DNA of 64,000 bases from Demequina sp. NBRC 110052 (GCF_002090075.1 NZ_BBRI01000003.1:124001-188000), one strand, 5' to 3'. Counted from the stretch's first letter, positions 26,738 to 36,081 are shown. The notes: generated from the sequence alone by a model not told the origin. Numbers and translations: made by a program.

Positions 26738-27481
26738 CTAGGCGGGCGGCACCTCGGCGGCAGAGCGCGCGGAAGGGGTGCCACCCCGACGCATTCGGTT
26801 CGACATCCAGCCGCCGAGGGCCTGGATACAGGCGACGATGGCGACGAGCACGATGATGACGACGACGATGTACTCGGTGGAGTAGCGCTGGTAGCCGTAG
26901 CGCATGGCCACGTCGCCGAGTCCGCCTCCGCCGATGGTGCCGACGATCGCGGAGAAGTTGACCACGGACACTGCGGTCGTGGTGAAGCCGAGGATGAGCC
27001 CGGGAAGCGCCTCAGGCAGCAGCACCTTGGAGACGAGCTGCCAGCGCGTCGCACCCAGCGAGCTGCCGGCCTCGAGCAGACCCGGCGCGACCTCTCTCAG
27101 CGACATCTCGACGATGCGCGCGAAGAATGGCACGGCGGCCACCGTGAGCGGCACGATCGCGGCGGTCACACCGAACGCCGTGCCGAGGATCAGCCGCGTG
27201 AACGGGATCAGCGCGATCATCAGGATGATGAACGGGATCGAGCGGCCCAGATTGACGATGAGCTGAAGCACCACGTTGATGGTCCGGCCCAGTGCGCGCG
27301 AGCCCAGGGGCCGCTCGAGCATGCCGCCCTTGTCCGTCACGACGAGGAGCGTGCCGACGATCACGCCGAGGATTGCGGTCAGCAGGAGGGTCCACCCCAC
27401 CTGGTAGAGGGTCTCCCCTGTGGCCTTCCACACGGTCGCGAACAGGTCGGGCCAGAAGTCCGGATCGCTGCTGTCGATCAT
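26738..27481 (-). CDS. metI: methionine ABC transporter permease
   Basis: 247-residue permease with five to six helices and the coupling loop LLEAGSSLGATRWQLVSKVL (EAA motif). The stretch NVVLQLIVNLGRSIPFIILM is a MetI hallmark. ATG 27481 overlaps the metN stop (ATGA). The long frame extending upstream overlaps metN and is a shadow. A hydrophilic tail follows the last helix. Confidence 0.93.
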   Translation of the reverse strand: MIDSSDPDFWPDLFATVWKATGETLYQVGWTLLLTAILGVIVGTLLVVTDKGGMLERPLGSRALGRTINVVLQLIVNLGRSIPFIILMIALIPFTRLILGTAFGVTAAIVPLTVAAVPFFARIVEMSLREVAPGLLEAGSSLGATRWQLVSKVLLPEALPGLILGFTTTAVSVVNFSAIVGTIGGGGLGDVAMRYGYQRYSTEYIVVVIIVLVAIVACIQALGGWMSNRMRRGGTPSARSAAEVPPA

Positions 27482-28470
27482 GCGGCCTCCCTCACCCGGT
27501 TCACGGTGAGGCCCTGACCCTGCAGGTCCGCGACGGCGGCGTCGATCTGTGCCGCGCTGCCGGAGAGCTCGAGGCGCGTGCGGCCGGTCTGGCGGCCGTG
27601 AATGGTCTCGATCGCGGCGCCCAGCAGGCTCACGTCGAGCTCGTGCGTGCGGGCGAGGCGCGAGATGACCGGCTCCTCGGAGGCGAGGCCCACGAACGTG
27701 ATCTCGATGATCGCGGTACCGCGCGGCTCGGGCAGCTCGCCCAGCGGGAAGAGGTCCCGCGACATCACCGAGTCCGTGCGCAGCACGATGTCGTCGAGGC
27801 GGCCGTGCTCCACGATCCGTCCGTCGCGCATGAGCGCAGCCGAGTCGCATAGGGTCTTGACCACGTCCATCTCATGGGTGATGAGCAGGATCGTGAGGCC
27901 GAGCTCGCGGTTGAGCTCGCGCAGCAGGCCCAGGATCGAGGCCGTGGTCTCGGGGTCGAGCGCGCTGGTCGCCTCATCGGAGAGCAGCACCTTGGGGTCC
28001 GCCGCGAGCGCACGGGCGATGCCGACGCGCTGCTTCTGGCCGCCAGAGAGCTCAAACACGCGCGCATGGGCGCGGTCTGTGAGCCCGACGAGCTCGAGAA
28101 TCTCCCCGCTGCGGGCGCGCCGCGCGGCGCGATCCACGCCTGCGATCTCGAGGGCGAGCTCGACGTTGCCGCGCACGGTGCGCGACTCGAGCAGGTTGAA
28201 CTGCTGGAAGATCATGCCGATGCCCTGGCGCGCGCGACGCAGCTCGGCGGCGCCCAGGCCAGTCAGGTCCACGCCGTCCACGGTGACCGTGCCCGAGTCG
28301 GGACGCTCGAGCATGTTGACAGTGCGGATGAGGGTGGACTTGCCGGCGCCGGAGCGACCGATCACACCGTAGATCTCGCCCTGCTGCACCTCGAGGCTGA
28401 CCTGGTCGAGCGCGCGCACAGGCCCGGAACGGGCGGCGAAGGTCTTGGAGACCTGCTCGAGCGTGATCAT
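27478..28470 (-). CDS. metN: methionine ABC transporter ATP-binding protein
   Basis: 330 residues: ABC domain with Walker A GRSGAGKST, signature LSGGQKQRVGIARALA and Walker B VLLSDEATSALD, then a C-terminal NIL domain (from about 240, ending with LELSGSAAQIDAAVADLQGQ) that binds methionine and inhibits transport. ATG 28470 with GAGGAA upstream. No SAM or S-box riboswitch is visible in the 120 nt before the gene. Confidence 0.94.
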   Translation of the reverse strand: MITLEQVSKTFAARSGPVRALDQVSLEVQQGEIYGVIGRSGAGKSTLIRTVNMLERPDSGTVTVDGVDLTGLGAAELRRARQGIGMIFQQFNLLESRTVRGNVELALEIAGVDRAARRARSGEILELVGLTDRAHARVFELSGGQKQRVGIARALAADPKVLLSDEATSALDPETTASILGLLRELNRELGLTILLITHEMDVVKTLCDSAALMRDGRIVEHGRLDDIVLRTDSVMSRDLFPLGELPEPRGTAIIEITFVGLASEEPVISRLARTHELDVSLLGAAIETIHGRQTGRTRLELSGSAAQIDAAVADLQGQGLTVNRVREAA

Positions 28471-28591
28471 TGCTTCCTCAAGGATGTACGGCGCGGAGGC
28501 GCACACCGTTGAGCGCAAGGGAACCGCCCAAGAGTACCGACAGTCGAGACACGTTGTCCAAATCGTGGCTGCCGCAACGGCGCGTGGCGCG

Positions 28592-28631
28592 CAGAAGGCC
28601 GCCCACCCGGACCGGGTGCGGCGGCCTTCTG
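28592..28631 (-). terminator. terminator of tmRNA
   Basis: CAGAAGGCCGC/GCGGCCTTCTG plus an inner CACCCGG/CCGGGTG stem lies 18 nt past the tmRNA 3' end. Confidence 0.8.
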
Positions 28632-28648
28632 CCTACAACAGGGATGAG

Positions 28649-29011
28649 TGGAGATGGCGGGAATCGAACCCGCGTCCGCATGTTCAAACCCAGGTCTTCT
28701 CCGGGCGCAGCCTGAGAGATGTTTCTCGGCCCCTCACCCGCATCAGGCGAGCAAGTGAGATAGGCCCAGTCGTCTAAGAGTCCCGCACCTCCCGACGACG
28801 AGGAGGTGCAGCCAGTTCCCTAGATGACGCCAGGGTCCAGGTCGGGATCTAGCCTGGGCTGACGGACTTCGAAGCTCGCTTAGGCAGCGAGGGCGAAGTC
28901 GGTGCGCTTGGAATCGGCACCTATGGTTTGCAGAGGGCGTTAACGAGATAACTCTGCATTCTCGGCCCGCTTCCCCTAGGAAGTAAACACACGTCGAAAC
29001 CGATCATCCCC
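28649..29011 (-). ncRNA. ssrA: transfer-messenger RNA
   Basis: 363 nt on the minus strand. The 5' GGGGATG (29011-29005) pairs with CATCTCC at the 3' end (28656-28650), discriminator A, CCA not encoded; the 3' part holds the TTCGAACCC-type T loop. The tag frame, complement 28880-28918, reads ADSKRTDFALAA then TAA, close to other actinobacterial tags such as the mycobacterial ADSHQRDYALAA. With SmpB it rescues stalled ribosomes and marks the peptide for Clp proteases. Confidence 0.97.
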
Positions 29012-29126
29012 TGTGGAGTTGTCCCACCATTGTACGTGGCCAGTCGCGCCCTGGGAAGCGCCTGGGGACAGGCCCGACGCGGGGGCGGGCCACGTACGCA
29101 CCTCACCCCAGCGTCGGGCCGGCGCC

Positions 29127-29894
29127 CTACAGCTCAAGCGCTACTGCCGTCTCGAGGGCCGCCTCGATGGACGCCATCCAGCCCTCCTTGAGACGCGCGT
29201 TCTTGTCGCCGTACACGCTGTCACCCGTGACGAGGTTGGACGAGCACGCGCACACCATGCCCGCTCGGAGGCCGCGCAGCCGCGCGACGATATACATCGC
29301 AGAGCTCTCCATCTCGACGTTGAGGATGCCCAGCTTCGCGAGCTCGGCGATCCACTCGGGCCCCTCGGCGTAGAAGGCGTCGTCCGTCGCGTTGATTCCG
29401 GAGAACACGGTGCGCTCCTTGCCCTCCATCACCGCGGCCGCGGTGGCCTTGAGCGACTGCGCGATCGCGAGGTCAGGCACCGCCGGATAGCCAGGGTGCG
29501 CGTACGCGGCGGTGGTGCCGTCGTTGCGCAGAGAGCCCTCTGAGACGAGCAGGTCGCCGGGCTCGATTCCAGGCTGGAGCGCGGCGGAGGAGCCGACGCG
29601 GATGAAGCTCGTGACGCCCACGCGCGCGAGCTCCTCGACCGCGATGGCCGTCGACGGGCAGCCCATGCCCGTCGAGGTCGCGGTGATGAGGCGACCCTTG
29701 TAGTAGCCGGTCATGGTGCGATGCTCCCGCTTGTGCGCGACGTCCTTCACGTCGGTGAGAAACTCCGCGACGAAGGGCACGCGGAACGGGTCGCCTGGCA
29801 GCAGCGCGACCGTCCCCACCTCCCCCGGCGCGACGTCGATGTGGTACTGGCGGGCATCGAGTCCGACTGCGGACTTGTCGACGATGTCGGTCAT
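29127..29894 (-). CDS. nucleoside phosphorylase (uridine phosphorylase-like)
   Basis: 255-residue NP-I family enzyme that splits nucleosides with phosphate. Motifs: VALLPGDPFRVPFVAEFLTD (phosphate loop), ITATSTGMGCPSTAIAVEEL, FIRVGSSAALQPGIEPGDLL and NVEMESSAMY. The Gly-Met-Gly-x-Pro-Ser-x-x-Ile pattern and GIEPGDLLV favour Udp over DeoD, but substrate choice cannot be fixed by eye. ATG 29894. No salvage genes adjoin it. Confidence 0.85.
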   Translation of the reverse strand: MTDIVDKSAVGLDARQYHIDVAPGEVGTVALLPGDPFRVPFVAEFLTDVKDVAHKREHRTMTGYYKGRLITATSTGMGCPSTAIAVEELARVGVTSFIRVGSSAALQPGIEPGDLLVSEGSLRNDGTTAAYAHPGYPAVPDLAIAQSLKATAAAVMEGKERTVFSGINATDDAFYAEGPEWIAELAKLGILNVEMESSAMYIVARLRGLRAGMVCACSSNLVTGDSVYGDKNARLKEGWMASIEAALETAVALEL

Positions 29895-29969
29895 GGTCGT
29901 GGGGACCTTCCGTCGCAGGACCCGAGGGGCGGGGCCCGCCCCTAGCGGAGGGCCTGCGTGATCGCGATG

Positions 29970-30557
29970 CTACGACTGCGGTGTTTCGGCGACGTTGCGC
30001 GGATCGAGCGCACGCCCCGGGCTGAACAGCACGCTCCACGCCCAGCCCGCGGCCTCCGCCGCCGGCGGAAGAGGATCGCGCGCGAGCCACGCGGTGATGA
30101 CGCCGAGCACCGAGCCCGCGAGCCCCGCGGAGACGACGTCCAGCGGCACGCCCTGGATGTGCCCGTCAGGATCCGGCACGGCGCTGACCTGGACCATCTC
30201 GGCGACGCGCGCCCTCAGCCTCACGATCACCGCCCCACTGGCGGCGCCGGACAGCGTCTGACGGTAGATCTCCGCGTTCTCCGCGATGTGCGCGAGGAAG
30301 TCGATGAGCAGCTGCGGAGGCGTGTGCGGATCGAGGTCCACATGCATGAGCTGCGCGCCCGCGGCGGCTGCCGCCTCGTCGAGGGCGTCGGCGAGGAGCG
30401 TGTCGCGATCCGCATAGTGCTGGTAGAACGTGCTGCGGTTGACCTCGGCGCGCTCCGCGATGTCGCTGACCGAGATCTCGCTCGGCGGACGCTCGCGCGC
30501 GAGCGCGAGCAACGCCTGCTGCAGGCGACGGCGGGTCCTCACGACGCGGGCGTCCAT
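29970..30557 (-). CDS. TetR-family regulator divergent from an MMPL exporter
   Basis: 195 residues with HTH SVSDIAERAEVNRSTFYQHY (about residues 30-49). The C-terminal part resembles TetR_C domains of general stress regulators. ATG 30557 is chosen because its protein begins in register with family members and CACCAT lies 6 nt upstream; the frame continues to 30659 without further homology. Divergent to the MMPL gene at 30692, which it most likely represses. Confidence 0.86.
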   Translation of the reverse strand: MDARVVRTRRRLQQALLALARERPPSEISVSDIAERAEVNRSTFYQHYADRDTLLADALDEAAAAAGAQLMHVDLDPHTPPQLLIDFLAHIAENAEIYRQTLSGAASGAVIVRLRARVAEMVQVSAVPDPDGHIQGVPLDVVSAGLAGSVLGVITAWLARDPLPPAAEAAGWAWSVLFSPGRALDPRNVAETPQS

Positions 30558-30609
30558 GGCCCCATGGTGCCAGGTCGGGTGTGCGCTTGCCACCAAAAAC
30601 CGACAGGTG

Positions 30610-30638
30610 TTGGGCAACGTGCGGAACCGGGTTACAGT
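30610..30638 (+). promoter_or_regulatory. MMPL promoter
   Basis: TTGGGC (30610-30615), 17-nt spacer, TACAGT (30633-30638). The -35 lies inside the short palindrome GTTG-GG-CAAC (30609-30618), a possible TetR site. Confidence 0.5.
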
Positions 30639-30691
30639 GGGGTCAGGCATCGTCGCCATCTCCCCACCCCTCGTCTGAGAAAGGCTTTGAC

Positions 30692-33361
30692 GTGGCCAAT
30701 TTCCTTTACCGCCTGGGACATTCGTCGTCCCGGCACCCGTTCGTCGTCATCGGCGCGTGGCTCGCGACGCTCCTGATCGCGGGCGCCGCGTTCCTCGGCT
30801 TCGGAGGCACCCTCACCGACAGTTTCTCGATCCCCGGGCTCGAGACCGAGCGGGTCACCGACCAGCTCGCGGAGGAGATCCCCGACCTCGTCGGAGGCTC
30901 GTCGCGCGCCGTGTTCGCCACCGAGGACGGCTCACCCTTCACAGGCACGCAGAAGGAGCAGGTCAGCGCCGCGCTCGAGGCCGCCACCGAGGTCTCCTCG
31001 GTCACCGGGGTGATCGACCCGTTCGCCACGCAGGCCCAGCTCGAGGAGCAGATGGCCCAGCTCGAGGGCGCGCCACAGCAGATCGCCGACGCGCAGGCCC
31101 AGCTCGATGACGGCCAGGCTCAGCTCGACGCCGCGCAGGAGCAGCTGAACGCCGGCCAGGAGCAGCTCGACGCTGCACGCGCCCAGCTCGAGGCGGGCCA
31201 GCAGCAGCTCGACGCCGCGATCGCCGAGGCGCAGGCCAACGGCACCTACGACTTCGCCGCTGACCAGTTCGCGCAGCAGCAGGCCGAGATCGACGCCGGG
31301 CTCGCACAGCTCGACTCCCAGCAGCAGCAGATCGACGCCAACCAGGCGACCATCGATGAGCAGCAGGCACAGCTCGATGACGGCGCCGCCGAGCTCGCCG
31401 CACAGACCGAGCAGCTCGAGTTCTCGACGAGCCTTGCCGAGGCGGCCTCCGGCATCAGCACGGTGTCCGAGGACGGCTCCGCCGCACTCGGCATCATCCA
31501 GTTCGGAACCAACGTGTACGAGGTGGTCCAGGAGGACAAGGACGCCGTCCTCGAGGCCATCTCGTCGGCGCCGCTCGACGGCGTCACGGTCAACTTCTCC
31601 GCCGACATCGCCACGGACGTCTCGGGCGTGCTGGGCATCGGCGAGGTCGTGGGAGTTCTCCTCGCGTTCGCCGTGCTGCTCGTCATGATGCGCGCGATCC
31701 TGCCGGCCGCGCAGCCGATCCTCACCTCTGTGATCGGCGTCGGAGTCGGCGTCGCTACGGCGCTCGCGTTCTCCGACGTCGTCGAGATGTCGTCTGTCAC
31801 CCCCGTGCTGGGCGTCATGCTGGCGCTCGCCGTCGGCATCGACTACTCCTTGTTCATCGTCAACCGCCACCGCAAGCAGGTGCGCACCGGCATGGACGTG
31901 CACGAGTCCGCGGGCCTCGCCAACGGCACCTCGGGCAATGCAGTGGTCTTCGCGGGCGCTACCGTCATCGTCGCGCTGCTCGCGCTCAACATCACCGCCA
32001 TCCCCTTCCTGGGCATCATGGGCACGGTCGCCGCGTTCAGCGTCGGCATCGCGGTCCTCACCGCCGTCACCCTCACGCCCGCGCTGCTCGGCCTCATGGG
32101 CACGCGCGTGCTGTCCAAGAAGGACCGCGCCAGCATCGGCTCGGCGGAGCACCACGAGGAGCCCGCCAAGGCGATGAGCACCGGTCGCGCGGTCGTGTCG
32201 TTCGTCGCCGCAGTGGCCGCGCTGCTCGTCATCGCGATCCCCGCGCTGTCCATGCGCCTGGGCCTGCCCGACGGCAGCCAGGAGCCCACCGACTCCACGC
32301 AGTACATCGCCTACAAGACCGTCGGCGAGAAGTTCGGCGAAGGCGTCAACGGCACGCTGCTGGTGACGGCCGACCTCCCGGAGGCAGTGACCGACGACGA
32401 TCTTCTTGCCACGCAGGTCGAGCTCATCGACGCGCTCATGGAGAACGAGGACATCGCCGCGGTCGCGCCCGCGGGCGTCTCGGAGGACAACGACTTCCTC
32501 GCATTCCAGGTGATTCCCGTGGAGGGACCGTCGAGCGAGTCCACCGTGCAGCTCGTGCACGACCTACGCGCGCAGTCGCCGCTCGACGACGGCACCGAGA
32601 TCGGCGTCGCGGGCGAGGCATCGGGCAACATCGACGTGTCCGAGAAGCTCGACTCGGTGCTCCCGCTCTACCTCGCCATCGTCGTGGGGCTCTCGCTCAT
32701 CATCCTGATCATCGTGTTCCGCTCGCTGCTGGTCCCCGTGATCGCGACGCTCGGCTTCGTGCTGTCGCTCTTCGCCGCGTTCGGGGCGCTCACCGCCGTG
32801 TACCAGTGGGGCTGGCTCGGCTCACTGTTCGGCGTGCACGACCCGGGCCCGATCCTCAGCTTCCTGCCCATCCTGCTGACCGGAATCCTCTTCGGCCTCG
32901 CGATGGACTACCAGCTGTTCCTCACCACCGGCATGCGCGAGGCCTATGTGCACGGCACGCCGGCACGGGAAGCCGTCGTGGCGGGACTCAACCACGGGCG
33001 CGCGGTCGTCACGGCTGCCGCGATCATCATGGCGTCCGTCTTCGGCGGGTTCATGTTCTCCCACATCGCACTGATCCGCCCCATGGGCTTCGGCCTCGCG
33101 ATCGGAGTGCTCTTCGACGCGTTCGTGGTGCGCATGCTCATCATGCCGTCGCTCATGCACCTCGCAGGCGACAAGGCCTGGTGGCTGCCGAAGTGGCTCG
33201 ACCGCATCGTCCCGGATGTGGACGTCGAGGGCGCCGCGCTCGAGCGCTCGCACCCGGTGACGCACCACTACGACGATGAGGACTCGTCCGACGCCCCGGT
33301 CACCGCGCCTGCTGACCCCGCCCCGGCGTCGGGCACGCCCGAGGATGACGCCAAGTCCTGA
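30692..33361 (+). CDS. MMPL/RND-family membrane exporter with coiled-coil periplasmic insert
   Basis: 889 residues. Two MMPL modules, each with one leading helix, an outside domain and five helices (NHRK-type loop IVNRHRKQV after GIDYSLF; GLAMDYQLFLTTGMREA in module 2). Between helix 1 and module 1 an Ala/Gln/Leu heptad region (about residues 115-255, units of the AQLDAAQEQLNAGQEQL kind) predicts a long coiled coil. GTG 30692 is preceded by AGAAAGG. Cargo is unknown; related proteins move lipids, siderophores or drugs. The C-terminal tail is acidic and Ala/Pro-rich. Confidence 0.9.
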   Translation: MANFLYRLGHSSSRHPFVVIGAWLATLLIAGAAFLGFGGTLTDSFSIPGLETERVTDQLAEEIPDLVGGSSRAVFATEDGSPFTGTQKEQVSAALEAATEVSSVTGVIDPFATQAQLEEQMAQLEGAPQQIADAQAQLDDGQAQLDAAQEQLNAGQEQLDAARAQLEAGQQQLDAAIAEAQANGTYDFAADQFAQQQAEIDAGLAQLDSQQQQIDANQATIDEQQAQLDDGAAELAAQTEQLEFSTSLAEAASGISTVSEDGSAALGIIQFGTNVYEVVQEDKDAVLEAISSAPLDGVTVNFSADIATDVSGVLGIGEVVGVLLAFAVLLVMMRAILPAAQPILTSVIGVGVGVATALAFSDVVEMSSVTPVLGVMLALAVGIDYSLFIVNRHRKQVRTGMDVHESAGLANGTSGNAVVFAGATVIVALLALNITAIPFLGIMGTVAAFSVGIAVLTAVTLTPALLGLMGTRVLSKKDRASIGSAEHHEEPAKAMSTGRAVVSFVAAVAALLVIAIPALSMRLGLPDGSQEPTDSTQYIAYKTVGEKFGEGVNGTLLVTADLPEAVTDDDLLATQVELIDALMENEDIAAVAPAGVSEDNDFLAFQVIPVEGPSSESTVQLVHDLRAQSPLDDGTEIGVAGEASGNIDVSEKLDSVLPLYLAIVVGLSLIILIIVFRSLLVPVIATLGFVLSLFAAFGALTAVYQWGWLGSLFGVHDPGPILSFLPILLTGILFGLAMDYQLFLTTGMREAYVHGTPAREAVVAGLNHGRAVVTAAAIIMASVFGGFMFSHIALIRPMGFGLAIGVLFDAFVVRMLIMPSLMHLAGDKAWWLPKWLDRIVPDVDVEGAALERSHPVTHHYDDEDSSDAPVTAPADPAPASGTPEDDAKS

Positions 33362-33374
33362 CCCGACCCGGCCA

Positions 33375-33416
33375 GCGCGAGGGGCCGCGAACCGTGAGGT
33401 TCGCGGCCCCTCGCGC
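33375..33416 (+). terminator. terminator after MMPL gene
   Basis: Perfect stem GCGAGGGGCCGCGAACC with loop GTGA, 14 nt after the stop; outer bases extend the stem by two pairs. Confidence 0.85.
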
Positions 33417-33448
33417 ATCCGCAGCACATGACCATTCGCGCCTGTGCC

Positions 33449-33503
33449 CTGTGAGGCAACCAGTGCTCTCTGCGGCCGCGCCAGAGCACTCAGTGCCTCA
33501 CAG
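33449..33503. repeat. long inverted repeat
   Basis: CTGTGAGGCA-ACC-AGTGCTCT is mirrored by AGAGCACT-CAG-TGCCTCACAG around a 13-nt GC-rich loop. Each arm is 21 nt with a 3-nt unpaired internal step. It sits between the MMPL terminator and the 3' end of the convergent DUF2207 gene, so a second terminator is the simple reading. Confidence 0.75.
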
Positions 33504-33517
33504 GAGCCAGTCGCGAC

Positions 33518-35377
33518 TCACCAGCCTCCGCCACCGCCGCCGAAGCTGCCGCCGCCGCTGAAACCGCCGCCTGACGAGAAGCCTGAGCCGCCGCTCGATC
33601 CAGGCGTCGGCGCGGAGATCGCCGTGTCCACCGTGTGCGTGAAGTCCTGCATCTGCGACCCGAACGAGTGCGCCGAGGTCCAGAACAGCGCAGGCGCGTA
33701 CATCCCTCCGTACCACGAGGGCGCTGGCACGTCGTGGCCCTCGCGCGCGAGCTGCTCGAACACCTTGGACCACTTGTCCGCCACCCCGAACGCGATCGCG
33801 AACGGCAGGTAGCGACTGAAGATGTCCTGGCCCTCCTCGAACCGCAGCTGGTTCGCGTCAGCCGTGGTCAGGTAGAGCCGGAATCCCTCGGTCTGGTGCA
33901 GGATGCGCGTGCCCTCGGCGGTGCGCGCGGGAGCGACAGGGCTCATGCACAGCGCCACGATGGCGACGACGACGAGCGCCACGCCCAGCAGCGCCGCGCT
34001 CGTGGAGACGGCGAGGAACACCGTCGCGAGCACTCCCGCGACGAGCCCGGCGACGCTGGCTCCTGCCCACGTGAGCCGCGCGGTGTTGGGGTTGCGACGG
34101 AACCAGCCGCGATCGGTCACGTCGCGGTACATCTCGGCCTGCACCTTGGCGAGATCCGCAGCGAACGTCGTCTTCAGTTCGCTGAGCAGCACCTCGTCGC
34201 GCCCGTCGAAGAGCGCGTCGAACAACGTGCGCCCGTACGCCGGCATGGTGTCGTCCGCATCGCGCAGGCGCACCAGCCGGTAGTCGTCCGGCTTCTCCGC
34301 GTCGCCGACGGGGTCGATGCGCAGGAATCCACGTACCGCCTGATCCACCATCGTGGCGGTGACGTCGCGCACGTCGGCCTTCTCGTCGATGAGCGTGCCG
34401 AGCTGCCCGGGCCGCAGCCCCTCGGGCGGCTCGAACTGCACGGTCACCGCGCGCTTGCGGCGGCGCCTCGTCGCGCCCGATGCCCCCGGCGCCGGCGCGA
34501 GACCCGGCACCTCGTCGGCGTACTCGACGTCGAACGCGGTGCGGCGCAGCTGCCGCACGAGCAGCGCGATGCCGCCGCCCAGCAGGAGGATCGCGCCGCC
34601 GACCGTCCACGGCGTGAGCGCGAACGCGCGCTGGAAGTCGTCGGCCACACGCACCTTCGCCGTCGTGTCGAACGTCCCCTCGGGGTAGAGCACCGCCACC
34701 GTGGCGGGCTCGTGCGGGTCGAGCGCATCGATCGTGAACTCCGCGGTCGAGCCGTCGACGCCGAGCGACGCGCACGGCTCGCTCGAGCCCTCGTAGCCAG
34801 CGAAGCACGCGGCGTCGAGCACGTCCGGCTCCGCGGTCACGACCACGTGGATGTCGCTGATCGGGGTGTCCCATGCAGAGCCGATGACGTTCCAGTAGAA
34901 CTCGTCACCCGCGACGCCCGCATCGGTCTCGTCAGCGGTGGTGGCGTTCATGACGTGCGCGACGGCGTACTCGATCACGTAGGTCTGCACGCCAGAGACA
35001 TCCCCGATGCCAGGGTCGCCGATGCGGATCGACAGCCATCCATCGGCCTCCTGGGTGTCGACCAGATCGGGCGCGCCGGTGGGGCTGTACACCCACGGTC
35101 CCGTGATGTCCCACACGCGCTCCAGCTCGTCGTCCACCGGCTGCGTGGTCGGCAGGTTCAGGTAGATGCCGTGTCCGGGCTCGCCTGCGAAGTCGAAGTC
35201 GATCTCGACGTGCGCGTACACGCTCCCGTCGTCGGTGAGCTCGTAGGTCGCATCCCACCGGTCCACGTGGCGGAAGTCCGGGTGGTCGGTGTCCGCGGCC
35301 GCGGACGTGGCTGCGAATCCAGCAGCGGCCATGGCGAGAGCGAACGGAAGGGCGGTCAGTCGAAGCAGACGCGTCAT
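33518..35377 (-). CDS. DUF2207 membrane protein with glycine-rich tail
   Basis: 619 residues from the ATG at 35377 (two further in-frame ATGs at 35386 and 35389). Signal peptide, then a beta-rich extracellular domain (WDATYELTDDGSVYAHVEID, VIEYAVAHVMN), one membrane helix near residue 270, a cytoplasmic domain, two more helices near 430-480, and a C-terminus ending in Gly/Ser/Phe repeats (GGGSFGGGGGGW). This order is that of DUF2207 proteins of unknown function. Alone on its strand between MMPL and smpB. Confidence 0.85.
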   Translation of the reverse strand: MTRLLRLTALPFALAMAAAGFAATSAAADTDHPDFRHVDRWDATYELTDDGSVYAHVEIDFDFAGEPGHGIYLNLPTTQPVDDELERVWDITGPWVYSPTGAPDLVDTQEADGWLSIRIGDPGIGDVSGVQTYVIEYAVAHVMNATTADETDAGVAGDEFYWNVIGSAWDTPISDIHVVVTAEPDVLDAACFAGYEGSSEPCASLGVDGSTAEFTIDALDPHEPATVAVLYPEGTFDTTAKVRVADDFQRAFALTPWTVGGAILLLGGGIALLVRQLRRTAFDVEYADEVPGLAPAPGASGATRRRRKRAVTVQFEPPEGLRPGQLGTLIDEKADVRDVTATMVDQAVRGFLRIDPVGDAEKPDDYRLVRLRDADDTMPAYGRTLFDALFDGRDEVLLSELKTTFAADLAKVQAEMYRDVTDRGWFRRNPNTARLTWAGASVAGLVAGVLATVFLAVSTSAALLGVALVVVAIVALCMSPVAPARTAEGTRILHQTEGFRLYLTTADANQLRFEEGQDIFSRYLPFAIAFGVADKWSKVFEQLAREGHDVPAPSWYGGMYAPALFWTSAHSFGSQMQDFTHTVDTAISAPTPGSSGGSGFSSGGGFSGGGSFGGGGGGW

Positions 35378-35445
35378 GCCACCCATCATGCCTCTATCAG
35401 GCAGTACGGCCAGGACCTCTGGTCCCGCCGGCCCGACGCGGCACG

Positions 35446-35913
35446 TCAGTCGCGCTGGCGGCGCAGGCTCATCGCACGCTCGGCCTCGCGACGGTCCTGC
35501 TTCTCACGCAGCGTCTGGCGCTTGTCGTGCAGCTTCTTGCCTCGCGCGAGCCCGATCTCGAGCTTCACGCGGCCGTCCTTGAAGTACAGGCGCAACGGGA
35601 CGATCGTGAAGCCCTTCTCGCTCGTCTTGCGGGCGAGGTCCTCGATCTCGTGCGCGTGCAGCAGCAGCTTGCGCTTGCGTCGCACCGAGTGGTTGGTCCA
35701 GGTCCCCTGCACGTACTCGGGGATGTGCAGGTTCTCCGCCCACACCTCGCCGCGATCCACGTAGACGTAGCCCTCGCCGATCGTCGCGCGCCCCATGCGC
35801 AGCGACTTCACCTCGGTGCCCATGAGCACCAGCCCTGCCTCGAAGACGTCGTCGATGAAGTAGTCGTGACGCGCGGCCCTGTTGGTCGCGATCACCTTCA
35901 CGCCGTCCGCCAT
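35446..35913 (-). CDS. smpB: SsrA-binding protein SmpB
   Basis: 155-residue OB-fold partner of tm[43 protein letters not shown] and the basic C-terminal tail [20 protein letters not shown], which mimics the anticodon stem in the ribosome, are all present. ATG 35913 has a strong GGAGGTG. It ends the prfB-ftsE-ftsX-M23 cluster and lies about 6.4 kb from ssrA. Confidence 0.97.
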   Translation of the reverse strand: MADGVKVIATNRAARHDYFIDDVFEAGLVLMGTEVKSLRMGRATIGEGYVYVDRGEVWAENLHIPEYVQGTWTNHSVRRKRKLLLHAHEIEDLARKTSEKGFTIVPLRLYFKDGRVKLEIGLARGKKLHDKRQTLREKQDRREAERAMSLRRQRD

Positions 35914-36034
35914 GACTCACCTCCTCGGATCCGGCCCGTGCGGGCGTATGCGCCTCCAGCCGTGGAGACGCGAGGAACGAGTCTACGCCACCTGCCCCGC
36001 ACCCAGGTGGGACGTGTCGCCCTCCCCCGCCTCA

Positions 36035-36056
36035 GCGTCGGGCATATGCCCGACGC
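36035..36056. repeat. 22-bp perfect palindrome made of two GCGTCGGGC nonamers
   Basis: GCGTCGGGCAT followed by its exact complement ATGCCCGACGC, lying between the M23 gene (stop at 36082) and smpB. It joins two copies of the nonamer scattered through intergenic DNA here and could also end transcription of the M23 gene. Confidence 0.75.
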
Positions 36057-36081
36057 GGCGGCTGGGACTCGCGTCGACGGA

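Noticed and set aside
28471-28591. SAM or S-box riboswitch before metNIQ
   Set aside because: No matching helices or conserved core in the 120 nt upstream.
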